Assembly (NCBI GenBank): GCA_025928435.1
Contig: JAICJM010000015.1
Location: forward strand, 1-34,512
DNA: 34,512 bases
Direction of reading: 5' to 3'
Source: Thermoleophilia bacterium
GTDB taxonomy: Bacteria > Actinomycetota > Thermoleophilia > Gaiellales > JAICJC01
Shown here: in pieces, positions 24,225 through 33,272 of the stretch
Position numbering within the stretch: the first letter of the stretch is position 1
Layout: every line of letters starts with the position of its first letter
Notes under the pieces: generated by a model
Told to the model about the DNA's origin: nothing
Databases searched by the model: none
Seen by the model: the letters and a program-made list of their open reading frames with translations, nothing else
Position numbers and translations under genes: made by a program

Positions 24225-24988
24225 TCACGGGAGCCTGCCGCCGACGAGTCGGTGTTTGGCGGTCGCGGCGTACTCGGCGTTCCTTTCGATGCCAACCGCT
24301 CGTCGGCCGCTGCGCATAGCGGCGACCAGGGTGGTACCGGACCCCGCAAATGGGTCGAGTACCAGGTCTCCCGGCTCGGAGCAGGCAAGGATGACGCGTT
24401 CTGCAAGCGCAAGCGGCATCTGCGCCGGGTGCCCTGTCCGTTCGGCCGTCGCACGACCGGCTACGACCTTGGGGATGTGCCAGACATCGCTGGGGTTCTT
24501 GCCGCCGGGTTGTTTCGCAAGCGCCCATTCTTCCGCGAATTCGGATAGCGGATGTTCGGGTCGCGGACGGCGTCGAGGTTGAACCGGGACGAGGCCGGGT
24601 CTCGCACGAACCAGAGCAACTTCTCGTTTCGCGGCGAGAGTCTCCGCCTGCACGCCACCCCGTTCTCGCACCGCCACACGACCTCTTGCACGATGTACAG
24701 GTCGATCAGAGGCCAGAGAAGGTAGGGGAGCGGCACCGCTTTGCCGCGATCCGCGACCTCTACAAATCCGAGGTTGATCCAGGCGGCGCCCGTCGGTGTG
24801 AGCACGCGACGGATCTCGGCCAGCCAGAGCCGGCACCAGAGCAGATACCCGTCGAGCGGCATGGCCTGTTCGTAGGGCTTGCCGATGTTGTAAGGCGGCG
24901 ACGTCAGGACGAGCGCAACCGACCCCGTTTCCACCTCGGCGAACCTCTCCAAACAATCGCCGACCAAGATCTTCCATGCAAAGCCCAT
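24225..24988 (-). pseudogene. DNA methyltransferase B, beta class, frameshifted
   Basis: This homolog of methyltransferase A covers the whole length. Motif IV TSPPYNIGKPYE (SPPY at 30-33) and CRRRLSPRNEKLLW lie in the first frame (ATG 24988 to about 24507). GKNPSDVWHIPKVVAGR and canonical motif I DPFAGSGTT lie in the second frame, to the stop at 24225. One missing C/G at about 24506-24509 (CCC on the coding strand) explains the break: RNNP then GGKNP. If the indel is an error, this is an intact enzyme of about 254 residues with a better SAM motif than A. ATG 24988 gives the shortest start before the first strand. The divergent partner begins 50 bases away. Confidence 0.85.
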
Positions 24989-25038
24989 CCCACTGATCCC
25001 GCCACCTCGCGGCGAGCGGCGCCGGAATCTCGCAAATC

Positions 25039-25515
25039 GTGACTCCCTACTTGACGAAGGCGGAGGTCGCCGAACTCGACCGGCTGTTCCTGGTTGCATT
25101 CGATGCGGTCGAGGATGTCCGTTGTCGTGCTCCGGTCGGCCGCGCTCTCCATGCGGTCAAGGTGCCGCCACGGCTCACGGAAGGGATCGTGGCCGCGTAC
25201 TGCCGGGAGTTGTTCGGATCGGAGGCCTGCGTCCTCGAGCGGTGTCGGCCGCACGACGTGACGGTACGAACCCGTCGTCGCCTCAACGTCGCGGTGAAGG
25301 GTTCTGGTCTCACGGATTGGGCGATGATCACCGCTGCCGACCGTTTGGCCGATGTGCTCGTCTGGGTCGACTATCGCGACCGCTTGCTCGACCTGGCGGC
25401 ACCGGTGCTCGTGTGGCGGATCCGCATCGGAGCACTTCCGGTCGATGGAAACCGCGCCTTTCTACGATCGCTCTGCGTTGGAGCGGTGCCTGTCCCCATC
25501 TACCCCGGCCGCTGA
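25039..25515 (+). CDS. Small nuclease-like protein, copy B (partner of divergent DNA methyltransferase)
   Basis: This 158-residue protein is homologous to the 1514-2134 product. Conserved features are ELDRL near residue 14, R-x-R-x-P at about 28-32, RPHDV (D73), NVAVKGSG (K87), W94, TAADRLADVLVWVDY and RDR. The arrangement D...VK followed by W and a DRL helix suggests a PD-(D/E)XK-like fold. The position before V-K is Ala where Asp/Glu is expected. The tail GNRAFLRSLCVGAVPVPI is absent from copy A. Together with the divergent methyltransferase it forms the second copy of the module. Function as restriction enzyme is inference; a DNA-binding or control protein remains possible. Confidence 0.65.
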   Translation: MTPYLTKAEVAELDRLFLVAFDAVEDVRCRAPVGRALHAVKVPPRLTEGIVAAYCRELFGSEACVLERCRPHDVTVRTRRRLNVAVKGSGLTDWAMITAADRLADVLVWVDYRDRLLDLAAPVLVWRIRIGALPVDGNRAFLRSLCVGAVPVPIYPGR

Positions 25516-25795
25516 TACGCGGCGCGACTCGCGCTTCGCCTGGTGGATGCTGCGAGATCCGCGGCCGCTCTGCTGGCGTGACCCTCTCATTGCGGGCCAC
25601 CGCGAGCGGCAGTTCAACCTAAACGGCGGCCGGCGCCGCCTGACCAGGGGGCAACCGAAGAGGGGGCAACCTCAACCTCAGTCTGGTAAGGCGGTGTCCC
25701 CGGTTCGTGGTATTTGTGGTTTATCCGAAGCGCTGAGCGTGGACACGTGGGTTCGGTGAGGGGGTTGCAAGGCGAGGGCTCCGATCTATTGGGGC
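25516..25795. other. Intergenic region with a short direct repeat
   Basis: No gene is supported in these 280 bases. AGGGGGCAACC occurs twice, at 25646-25656 and 25661-25671 (15-base period). I looked for a c-di-AMP riboswitch ahead of this cell-wall-type gene and found no convincing match. Confidence 0.5.
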
Positions 25796-26308
25796 ATGAA
25801 CACTTCCTCGCTTCGCCTCATCATCGTGCTCCTTTTGGCCGCCGTCTTTACCGGATGCGTCGCCTCCCACACGGCGCAGGCCGCTACGGTCGCTCCTCGC
25901 AAGGCGCTGCTCGACCGCATCAATGTTGTTCGGGCCCGGTACGGCCTGCCGGATGTCCACCCCGCCGCCAAGCTGCGCGGCGTCGCCCAGCGTCACTCCC
26001 TCGACATGCTGCAGCGAAACTACTTCGCCCACACCAGCCCGACCGGCTCCTCCGTCTACACCCGCATCGCCACTAGCGGCTTTGTCACCGGCTACTCCTC
26101 CTGGGTTGGCGGGGAAACTCTCGCCTGGGGGACAGGCACGCTCGAAGGCGCTCGCGCGACCGTTCACGCCTGGATGAACAGTCCCGAGCACCGCGCAATC
26201 CTGCTCTCGTCCCGGTTCGAGTGGATCGGCATCAGCCGGGAATGCGGCCAGTACCACGGCTTCTCCAACGCCTGCGTCTGGACAGCCGACTGGGTCACCC
26301 GCTCCTAA
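25796..26308 (+). CDS. Secreted CAP-superfamily (SCP/PR-1) protein
   Basis: This 170-residue protein has a signal peptide (LRLIIVLLLAAVFTG, possible lipobox ending at C21) and a single CAP domain at about 33-168. CAP motifs are seen: RHSLDMLQRNYFAHTSPTG, GGETLAWG and HAWMNSPEHRAILLSSRF, with the two histidines and two glutamates of the CAP cleft. Two further cysteines (in SRECGQ and NACVW) may form a disulfide. Bacterial CAP proteins are extracellular with largely unknown roles. It stands alone. Confidence 0.85.
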   Translation: MNTSSLRLIIVLLLAAVFTGCVASHTAQAATVAPRKALLDRINVVRARYGLPDVHPAAKLRGVAQRHSLDMLQRNYFAHTSPTGSSVYTRIATSGFVTGYSSWVGGETLAWGTGTLEGARATVHAWMNSPEHRAILLSSRFEWIGISRECGQYHGFSNACVWTADWVTRS

Positions 26309-26412
26309 GCCCAGCGACATTCCGTCTCCCGCTACGGGGCGCCGCTGAGTCGTGGGCGGGGCCCCGTTCCCATGGGTGGGAACAGCGCCTGTTTCGGAGT
26401 CGACGACGCGGG

Positions 26413-26418
26413 TATAGT
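26413..26418 (+). promoter_or_regulatory. -10 box of a probable leaderless transcript
   Basis: TATAGT ends 7 bases before ATG 26426 of the recombinase-like gene, so transcription would begin at or within a base or two of the A of ATG. No Shine-Dalgarno is present. Leaderless starts of this geometry are common in Actinomycetota. Confidence 0.5.
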
Positions 26419-26425
26419 GCGGCCC

Positions 26426-27289
26426 ATGGGCAATGAGCGTGGTGTGGTGCGCCGCGCAGATGTGCTGGGTAGCGCCTCGCCTGAGATGGTTTGGTGTGAG
26501 GCCGCGGAGTGCCTGCGCGGCGTCGTGGATGTGCTTGTCTTTCCCGGGCATGTCGCCGGATACCTGCGCGGACACGCCGACTCGATGGAATTCCATTGTG
26601 CCCGGGGGGCGCCTGTGGAATCCAGGGTCGGTGACGTCGTGAACGCCCGCGCTGGGCGTCTCGCCGCCTACGCTCGAGAGCCTACAGTGTCCCGCGAGCT
26701 TGATGTCGCTGATCAGCACCGACGGATTGAGATCGCCGCCAAACGGGGCTTGTTCACCGTCGTGAGCTGGCACCAGGACGAAAGCGACCACGCCAAGAAC
26801 CGCCGTACGCCAGGTCTGCAAGAGGCGCGTGCACGCATCCAGGATGGAAAGGTGGGCGGCATCGTCGTCGCCGAACTTTCGCGGCTGGGCCGCAACACGC
26901 TGGACGTGGTTGACCTCGTCGAGCGGTCACACAACGAGGGGTGGCGTCTCGTGGCGCTTGACTGCAAGCTTGACTCGACGACCTCTTGCGGAGACCTGGT
27001 TCTTGACGCGCTCCGGTTGGCTCGCCGCATGGAGTGGCGCAAGGTGCGTAAGCCGCGCCGCCGGGCTGCTTCGATCGCCGACAGGCTGGGGCCGCCCAAC
27101 AGCCCGCGTGCTGTGCCGCTCGCCGTTGTCGAGGAGATGAGCGCGATGCGCGACGACGGCCAGAGCTACCGAACGATCGCCGCCAGGCTCAACGCGAGCC
27201 TCGTACCTGCGCCTATGGGCGGCGAATGGGGGCCCTCTTCAGTGCGGCACGTCCTTCGAACCGCTCGCAAGCCCGCCCCCTCAAACTGA
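26426..27289 (+). CDS. Serine-recombinase-like protein with substituted nucleophile
   Basis: The protein has 287 residues. Residues 78-205 match the resolvase/invertase catalytic domain: RLAAYAREPT, QHRRIEIAAKRG, DESDHAKNRRTPGLQ, VVAELSRLGRNTLD and LVALDCKLDSTT. The usual YARVST nucleophile motif reads YAREPT here, placing P86 at the serine position, so strand cleavage is doubtful. The C-terminal part (about 225-282) is the recombinase HTH tail: SYRTIAARLN then WGPSSVRHVLR. The first 75 residues (MVWCEAAECLRG, FPGHVAGYLRGHADS) match nothing I know and are not part of normal small serine recombinases. Possible role: DNA-binding regulator derived from a resolvase. ATG 26426 follows a -10 box directly. 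Confidence 0.75.
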   Translation: MGNERGVVRRADVLGSASPEMVWCEAAECLRGVVDVLVFPGHVAGYLRGHADSMEFHCARGAPVESRVGDVVNARAGRLAAYAREPTVSRELDVADQHRRIEIAAKRGLFTVVSWHQDESDHAKNRRTPGLQEARARIQDGKVGGIVVAELSRLGRNTLDVVDLVERSHNEGWRLVALDCKLDSTTSCGDLVLDALRLARRMEWRKVRKPRRRAASIADRLGPPNSPRAVPLAVVEEMSAMRDDGQSYRTIAARLNASLVPAPMGGEWGPSSVRHVLRTARKPAPSN

Positions 27290-27528
27290 CCGCTCGGGGC
27301 GTCCGGCTCCTCACTCACTCTGGCAGGCAGAGTCGGCGAACGTGGCTCTCTTCGACGGAGGGAACTGGCACGGGAACCTAATGCAGCGTCGCTCGACCGG
27401 CCGAATTTGCCCCGGTCAGATCGCGGACCAAACTGAGCGCCCGATGCGCGTCGTGCCGGCATGGCATGGCTGGAAGGAATCTCCGGCCGACTGGCGAATC
27501 CGGACAGTCCTCGGACTTGGAGGTTCTC

Positions 27529-28491
27529 ATGGGTCGGGCAACCGCGGTGGCCGTAGCGTTCGCCGCGGCGATGGCGATGCCGGTGTCCGCGGCAGCCGAA
27601 AGGCGGTACGTCGTTCGCTACGGCGACACGCTCTCAGGGATTGCCCTCGCCCACGGGACAAGCCTGACCGACCTCGCCCGCATGAATCACCGCTCCACCT
27701 ACGGGCTGCTTCGAGCCGGCACGGTCATTGTCGTGCCGTCCGGCCGGGAGGCCTCGACGACCAAGGCCTACAGGGTGCGATATGGAGGCACGCTGTCGGC
27801 GATCGCGGCAGCTCACGGCGTCGGCGTCGAAGAGCTCGCGAACGTGAACCACCTTCGCGTCGATCGGATTCTTCCCGCGGGGATCACCCTGGCCGTCCCG
27901 ACGGCGACCGCGGCTGCAGTATCGATGGCTTCTTATCATGTCGCTCCCGGCGACACGCTCTCGGGCATCGCCGCCCACTTCAGTGTGGGGTTGAGCGCGC
28001 TTGCGCGCTTGAACGGGCTCCGCGTCGACGGCGTCCTTTTTGCCGGCATCACGCTGCGCATCCCTCACACGTCTGGCGTCGGTCAGCTGCCGACGCCCAC
28101 CGGGCCGTGGTCGGTGGTCGCCTCGATCGACTACTGGTGTGCACACTATGGCGTCGACTCCCAGTTTGCGCGCGCGATCGCCTGGCAGGAGTCGGGCTTC
28201 CAGGTCGATATCACCTCGTCGGCCGGCGCGTGGGGGCCGATGCAAGTCATCCCTCGCACCTGGCGGTATGTCGAGCGGAGTCTGATCGGCCATCCGGTCG
28301 CCCGCACCGGCGGCGGCGGTATCCGCGTTGGGGTCGCTCTTCTTCACCACCTCATCCAGAGATTCGGTGGGAGCGAGCGGCTTGCTGCGGCCGCCTACTA
28401 CGAAGGCGGCCGTGCGGTGCGAACGGTCGGCTTGTACCCGGAAACGCGCCACTGCGTGGCCGACGTACTCGCGCTTCGCGGACGCGTCTAG
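27529..28491 (+). CDS. Secreted triple-LysM lytic transglycosylase-like protein
   Basis: The protein has 320 residues. A signal peptide ends near VSAAA (20-23). Three LysM peptidoglycan-binding domains lie at about 27-70, 81-124 and 135-179, each with the YxVRYGDTLSGIA-type start. A lysozyme-like SLT domain spans about 193-300. E221 in AIAWQESGFQ is the expected catalytic acid; SAGAWGPMQVIPRTW and AAAYYEGG fit the family. Start ATG 27529 has GGAGG five bases upstream. It probably cleaves or remodels peptidoglycan. The 239 bases upstream (27290-27528) hold no gene I can support. Confidence 0.92.
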   Translation: MGRATAVAVAFAAAMAMPVSAAAERRYVVRYGDTLSGIALAHGTSLTDLARMNHRSTYGLLRAGTVIVVPSGREASTTKAYRVRYGGTLSAIAAAHGVGVEELANVNHLRVDRILPAGITLAVPTATAAAVSMASYHVAPGDTLSGIAAHFSVGLSALARLNGLRVDGVLFAGITLRIPHTSGVGQLPTPTGPWSVVASIDYWCAHYGVDSQFARAIAWQESGFQVDITSSAGAWGPMQVIPRTWRYVERSLIGHPVARTGGGGIRVGVALLHHLIQRFGGSERLAAAAYYEGGRAVRTVGLYPETRHCVADVLALRGRV

Positions 28492-28776
28492 AAGGAAAGG
28501 CGCGCCGTGCGCCTAAAGGCCGGGCCGCCCCCGCTGGGTGTTCGAATCGCTGGTCGCGATCGTGGAGATCCGCCGGCACGAGGTATGGCGACCGGCACAC
28601 GGACCTCAACGAGCAGGTTTAGCTTGACGCGTCTGGGCATCTGGCCCTTCATCGACACCGGGCGCGGGATGTGGGTCGCGCGCGCTCTGCAAGCATCGTC
28701 ACCGGCGACGTGTTCGGCCGCTACGGTAAATCGGTCTCGTGCTAGGCGCGGCGTGTCAGGGATCGGGGACAACAGA

Positions 28777-29919
28777 ATGCTCTTCGTCGTGGCCGCCACG
28801 CTTGCGCTCGGCTTCGCGGTCTTGAACGCGTCGTGCGGCGCCCGCGCCTCGCCAATCCACGGCTCGGCGTCCTCGCCGATCTCGCCGCCGTCGCGGCCTG
28901 CGAATGCGCCCCCGATCGTGGGTACAACGCTGAACGGTGATCAGCTCACCCAGAGAAACGGCTCGTACGTCCGCATCCTGCTCTCCCGCTTCGGCTCGGT
29001 CACCCCGGAGTACGAGATGGACATGAACGACATCGAGCCCGCGCCGGGGCAGTTCACGTTCGGGCGCGCCGACCGGATCGTGAACTTCGCCAAGAGTCAC
29101 GGCCTTGCCGTGCGCGGTCATGCCTTGGTCTGGGATGAGCTGATTCCGGCCTGGGTGCGACATCGTCACTGGACCCACGTGCAGTTGGCCGGCATGTTGC
29201 AGCGGTACATCATGACGGTCGTCGGCCGCTACCGGGGTCGCATCCAAGACTGGGATGTTGTCAACGAGCCGCTGACCAACCGCGGCGGACTCCGGCCAAG
29301 CCTGTGGGAGCGCGTCATCGGCCCGGGCTATATCGCGCTTGCACTGCGCGCGGCGCACCGCGCCGATCCATCGGTGCGCCTCTTCATCAATGACTACGGC
29401 CTTGGCTGGCCCGATTCGAAGGAGCGGGCGATGCTCCGGCTCGTGCGTCGGCTGCGTGCCGACCACGTGCCCATTGATGGCGTCGGTGTCGAAGCCCACT
29501 ACGACATCAACGACCACCCGACCACACCCGAACTCCTCACGAGTCTTCGCAATCTGGCCCGGCCGGGCGTCCAAGTAGAGATAACCGAGCTCGACGTCAC
29601 GACTCGCGCCGCCGGTAGCCTCAGCGAACGACTCACCCGCCAGGCACACGTCTACGCCGTCGTCGGCGGAGCTTGCCGAGCGGTAGCGGCGTGCACCGCC
29701 GTGACGATCTGGGGGATCACGGACGCGGACAGCTGGCGCGGCGCCGATCAGCGTGCCCTGCCGTTCGACTCCAGGTACCACGCGAAGCCGGCATGGCGAG
29801 CGCTCCTGAGATCCCTCGGCGACGATCCGAGCCAGCACGGCGGGTTGGGCCCATCGTCGCTTCGCCCACGTGACGGCCGCGCCCGCCGGGCCAGTCAAGA
29901 CTCGCGATCCACGGCATAA
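28777..29919 (+). CDS. GH10-family glycoside hydrolase, predicted lipoprotein, atypical -1 subsite
   Basis: The protein has 380 residues. An N-terminal hydrophobic segment ends in LNASC (C20), suggesting a lipid anchor, then a Ser/Pro linker. The GH10 barrel spans about 48-355. The acid/base E164 (WDVVNEPL) and nucleophile E271 (VEITELDV) are present, as is INDYG. Residues that hold xylan at subsite -1 differ from xylanases: TPEYEMDM replaces TPENEMKW (Asn to Tyr, Lys to Asp), LVWDELIP replaces LVWHSQLP, and GVEAH replaces GIQGH. Activity on a different glycan is likely. ATG 28777 has GGGGA upstream; GTG 28753 is an alternative. Confidence 0.88.
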   Translation: MLFVVAATLALGFAVLNASCGARASPIHGSASSPISPPSRPANAPPIVGTTLNGDQLTQRNGSYVRILLSRFGSVTPEYEMDMNDIEPAPGQFTFGRADRIVNFAKSHGLAVRGHALVWDELIPAWVRHRHWTHVQLAGMLQRYIMTVVGRYRGRIQDWDVVNEPLTNRGGLRPSLWERVIGPGYIALALRAAHRADPSVRLFINDYGLGWPDSKERAMLRLVRRLRADHVPIDGVGVEAHYDINDHPTTPELLTSLRNLARPGVQVEITELDVTTRAAGSLSERLTRQAHVYAVVGGACRAVAACTAVTIWGITDADSWRGADQRALPFDSRYHAKPAWRALLRSLGDDPSQHGGLGPSSLRPRDGRARRASQDSRSTA

Positions 29920-29968
29920 CGATTCAACGACCCTAAGTCAGAGTGGTGGGCGCCCCGGCTGACACGGA

Positions 29969-29983
29969 GGCGGCCGGGCCGCC
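29969..29983. terminator. GC-rich hairpin between convergent genes
   Basis: A 6-bp stem GGCGGC / GCCGCC with a CGG loop lies between the GH10 stop (29919) and the kinase stop (29997). There is no T-run, so intrinsic termination is uncertain, but position between convergent genes is suggestive. Confidence 0.3.
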
Positions 29984-29996
29984 CGTGGTCGGCTGG

Positions 29997-32621
29997 CTAC
30001 CGCGCTGCCATGGCGTGCGCGAGGACGGCGCGGACCTTGGCCAAGAGTGCCGGCTCGGAGAAGGGCTTATCGAGGAAGGCAATGTTGGCGTCGAGGCGGC
30101 CCTGGGCGCCGAGCACGGGTTCGGCGTATCCGGAGATGTAGAGCACGGCGATGTCTGGTTCGAGGTCGGTGATGTGTTCGGCGACCTCGCGGCCCAACAT
30201 CCCGGGCATGACCACGTCAGTAATGAGGAGGTCGATAGGATCGGGGTGGCTCGAGGAGATTTCGATCGCTTCGGCACCATCGCCGGCCGTGAGCACGGTA
30301 TAGCCGTTCTGACGCAGCATCTTTGCGGTGACGTCGCGAAGCGCCGCCTCGTCCTCCACCACCAAGACCGTCTCGTCTCCCGACTGGGCTGAGCGAACCG
30401 GGTCAGGTGCGCTTGCGGCGGCGGTCACCTGCGTAGCGGGGAGAAGGGCGGTGAAGGTGGTTCCGATGCCTGGTTCTGAGTAGATCTGGGCTCGGCCTCC
30501 TGCCTGGGTGATGATCCCGTAGACGGTCGACAGTCCGAGGCCGGTGCCTTTGCCGGTCGGTTTAGTGGTGAAGAACGGCTCGAAGGCGCGTTGGAGGGTG
30601 CGTTCATCCATCCCCTCGCCGGTATCTGAGACGCGCACGCGGAGGTAGCGGCCGGTTGCCAAGCCGGGCCGGGTAGCAGCGTACGATGCGTCGACGTCGA
30701 TGTTCTCGGTGTCGATGGTGAGGTGGCCTCCGTCGGGCATGGCGTCTCGACCATTGATGGCGAGATTCACGAGTACCTGCTCCAACTGGCCCTTGTCGAT
30801 CTCGATCGTCCACGCTTCGGAAGTGAGCATGGTGTCGAGATGGACTCGCTCGCCGAGGGTGCGGCGCAGCATCGGCTCGAGCTCGTCGATGACCGCGTTC
30901 ACGTCGACGATGGTCGGTTGGACGACTTCGCGGCGGGCGAAGGCGAGCAGTTGGTGCGTCAGGCGAGCCGCTCGCTGGGCCGCCTGGTCGATCTCGATCA
31001 CGTTCTGCCGCACCTCGCTTCGCCAGTCCCCGGTATTGCTGGTCTCGTCAGCATCGGCGACCCGTTCCAGAGTGAATCCGGTATAGCCGAGGATGACCCC
31101 GAGCAGGTTGTTGAAGTCGTGGGCGACTCCTCCTGCGAGCTGGCCGAGGCTCTCGAGGCGTTGCGACTGTCGGAGCTGCCGCTCATAGCGTTCGCGGGCG
31201 CCGACGTCCTCGAGCATCACGACGCGCGCCGCGGCGCCGGCGAAGGTGACGGGGTAGGAGGTGACGCGGACCTCGAGCTCGCTGCCGTCAGCGGTGACCT
31301 GGCGAAGCGGCCCGACCCGTTCGGACGGCGCGCGATCGGTAAGGACGCCGCTGAGTATGGCGCGGTCGGATTCGTCAGCGAGATCTACGACGGACATTTG
31401 CAGCAGGCGGTCGGCGGAGTAGCCGTACTCGACGATTACGGCGTCGTTTGCTTCGACGATTCGAAGCTCCCGGGCGGTGCAGATGCACATGGGGACGGGG
31501 CTCGCCTGGAATAGGAGCCGATAGTTCTCCTCGGATGCCGACGCCGCTTTTTCCGCCTTGCGGCGGCCGGCCAGTTCGCGCGTCACCGACTCGATCAACC
31601 CGTCGATATCCCCGGCAAGGGCGGCCAGCTCTGCCGGACCGTCGACCGGGATCCGTCCAGGCGACGCGTCGTCTGGCGCCCAGGCGCATACGGCTTCCCG
31701 CAGTCGCTTGATCGGCATCGCGATCCGCCGATAGGCCAGGATCGTTCCGGCTAGCACGATGACCAAGCCTATGAGGATGATCACGACCTGTCGGTTGCGA
31801 AGGCTGGCGGCGGCCGCGAAAACTGCAGAGCTGCGTTGGCCGACGTACAAGTGCCAGCCGGTCCCCGAAACGGTCGCCGACTCATACAACCGTGAGACGC
31901 CGTCGACGCCGCGATGTTCGCCGGCGCCGTCAAACCCTGCAAGCGGCGTATGCCCGACGCCTTGGCCGACCCACTTCTTGGCGGCGATCGACCGGACGAG
32001 TATCCGACGGCGATCGGCCGTGGTAAGGAGGAACTCAACTGGTTCTCCGTTGCCGTAGAGGGTGGCCAACTCGCCGCCGACGGGATCGAGATCGGCGACG
32101 GCCACCACCGCGCCGCGCCCATGGATCGGGGCCGAAACCACGACGGCGGGACGTCCGGTCACGGGATCCGTTGCTGGGGCACGCATCACCGGCCGATGCG
32201 GCGCCTCCGACCACCATGATGAATGGGCGTAGGACATCGTCTTGTCCTTCGCCGATGAGCAGGCGACCACACCGTTGGGGCGGACGATATCCAGATGCCC
32301 GTTTCCGAGCCCGCTCGAGGCGGCGAACGACAAGGTGCAAGCAGCCGGGTTCGTGAATGTCGCGGGGACTTGCGGGTTCGCTGCCAACGAGGCCACCGTT
32401 TTGCGCAGCGTCACGATGTCGCTGCCCAGTTCATTCGCTGCTGTGCGCGCCGAGTGGGTTGCGGATGTCTCGGCGGCCCGCCGAGCGTCGCTTCGGGTCT
32501 GAACAGCCGCGTACACGACTCCCGCCGCCGCCGTGACAACGAAAACGGCCACAAGCCCGGCGAGATGCCACCCCGCCGACCACCGCCGAGGAGTCGCGCC
32601 CGTCGGCTTGGAATCAGGCAT
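29997..32621 (-). CDS. Hybrid sensor histidine kinase with PAS and C-terminal receiver domain
   Basis: The protein has 874 residues. TM1 spans about 20-40, an extracellular sensor region about 42-276, TM2 about 278-297, then HAMP to about 360. A PAS domain (about 365-485) follows. The HisKA H-box is [10 protein letters not shown] (H501). The ATPase has the N-box AINGRDAM (N623), G1 DTGEG (D666) and G2 GKGTGLGL. The receiver domain (about 750-870) carries phospho-acceptor D802 in TDVVMPG. The AHDFNN type H-box with a C-terminal receiver is common in environmental bacteria. ATG 32621 overlaps the stop of the upstream receiver gene by 8 bases, so the two are co-translated. The signal is unknown. 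Confidence 0.92.
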   Translation of the reverse strand: MPDSKPTGATPRRWSAGWHLAGLVAVFVVTAAAGVVYAAVQTRSDARRAAETSATHSARTAANELGSDIVTLRKTVASLAANPQVPATFTNPAACTLSFAASSGLGNGHLDIVRPNGVVACSSAKDKTMSYAHSSWWSEAPHRPVMRAPATDPVTGRPAVVVSAPIHGRGAVVAVADLDPVGGELATLYGNGEPVEFLLTTADRRRILVRSIAAKKWVGQGVGHTPLAGFDGAGEHRGVDGVSRLYESATVSGTGWHLYVGQRSSAVFAAAASLRNRQVVIILIGLVIVLAGTILAYRRIAMPIKRLREAVCAWAPDDASPGRIPVDGPAELAALAGDIDGLIESVTRELAGRRKAEKAASASEENYRLLFQASPVPMCICTARELRIVEANDAVIVEYGYSADRLLQMSVVDLADESDRAILSGVLTDRAPSERVGPLRQVTADGSELEVRVTSYPVTFAGAAARVVMLEDVGARERYERQLRQSQRLESLGQLAGGVAHDFNNLLGVILGYTGFTLERVADADETSNTGDWRSEVRQNVIEIDQAAQRAARLTHQLLAFARREVVQPTIVDVNAVIDELEPMLRRTLGERVHLDTMLTSEAWTIEIDKGQLEQVLVNLAINGRDAMPDGGHLTIDTENIDVDASYAATRPGLATGRYLRVRVSDTGEGMDERTLQRAFEPFFTTKPTGKGTGLGLSTVYGIITQAGGRAQIYSEPGIGTTFTALLPATQVTAAASAPDPVRSAQSGDETVLVVEDEAALRDVTAKMLRQNGYTVLTAGDGAEAIEISSSHPDPIDLLITDVVMPGMLGREVAEHITDLEPDIAVLYISGYAEPVLGAQGRLDANIAFLDKPFSEPALLAKVRAVLAHAMAAR

Positions 32622-32994
32622 GGCCGCCGGAATCGAGCAACGTCTCGATCGACTGCAAGAACTCGCGGCGTTGGAACGGCTTACCCAGGAACGCAGCGCC
32701 AGGAACCGACCCATCGGGCACCGACGTCGCTGCCCATCCAGACGTAAACAAGACCGGCACGTCGGGTTGTTGGTCACGGATCCGCTCCGCGAGGTCGCGG
32801 CCGTTCATCCCCGGCAACGACAAATCGGTGACAAGCACGTCCACCGAGCCGGCATATGCAAGCGCCTGCGGCGCATCCTCCGCCGCGAGAACCCGGAACC
32901 CTGCGTCGTCGAGGATCATTCGATACAGCTCCCGCAACTGCTCGTTATCCTCAACGAGAAGTACCGTGCGGGTGGCGGTCTGCCCTTCCACCAC
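32614..32994 (-). CDS. Single-domain response regulator (CheY-like receiver)
   Basis: This 126-residue stand-alone receiver has acidic pair E15/D16 in LLVEDN, phospho-acceptor D57 in VTDLSLPGM, Thr/Ser in LFTSGW and Lys in GKPF. It has no output domain. It is the first gene of a two-gene unit with the hybrid kinase (8-base overlap). It probably acts as phosphate shuttle or sink, or in protein-protein control. GTG 32994 has AAGGTGG upstream. Confidence 0.9.
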   Translation of the reverse strand: MVEGQTATRTVLLVEDNEQLRELYRMILDDAGFRVLAAEDAPQALAYAGSVDVLVTDLSLPGMNGRDLAERIRDQQPDVPVLFTSGWAATSVPDGSVPGAAFLGKPFQRREFLQSIETLLDSGGHA

Positions 32995-33272
32995 AACCCA
33001 CCTTCATCGACCGCCCGGCATCGTAGCACCGCCGCTTCGAGCGTCAAGAGCCGCCGAGGTCGCCCCATGAGCGCATGGACGGTGGACATCGCCTCGGTAC
33101 TCCGGATTGAATAGCGCGGGCTCGCCGGTCTCACGGCAACCGTGGCGATGCGCCGCCCGAGCGAGTGCGTGGTTCTTTCTAGGCATGCGTGCCGGCGTGG
33201 AGTGGGCGTGCCGCCGAACGACCGTTGAAGGCGATTGGGTGGAGTTGACCCACTTGCGTTGACACCTGGTGG

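Noticed and set aside
25516..25795. Possible c-di-AMP riboswitch before the CAP gene because of GGGGGCAACC repeats; also considered at 27290-27528 before the LysM gene
   Set aside because: The expected conserved pairing and the GGGGTGAA-type element could not be found; only a short direct repeat is certain.
26585..26596. 12-bp palindrome ATGGAATTCCAT inside the recombinase-like gene
   Set aside because: Lies within coding sequence, occurs once, and has no positional support as a regulatory or recombination site.
27342..28622. Long plus-strand frame covering the LysM protein gene
   Set aside because: The overlapping frame from 27529 has a signal peptide, three LysM domains, SLT motifs and a strong RBS.
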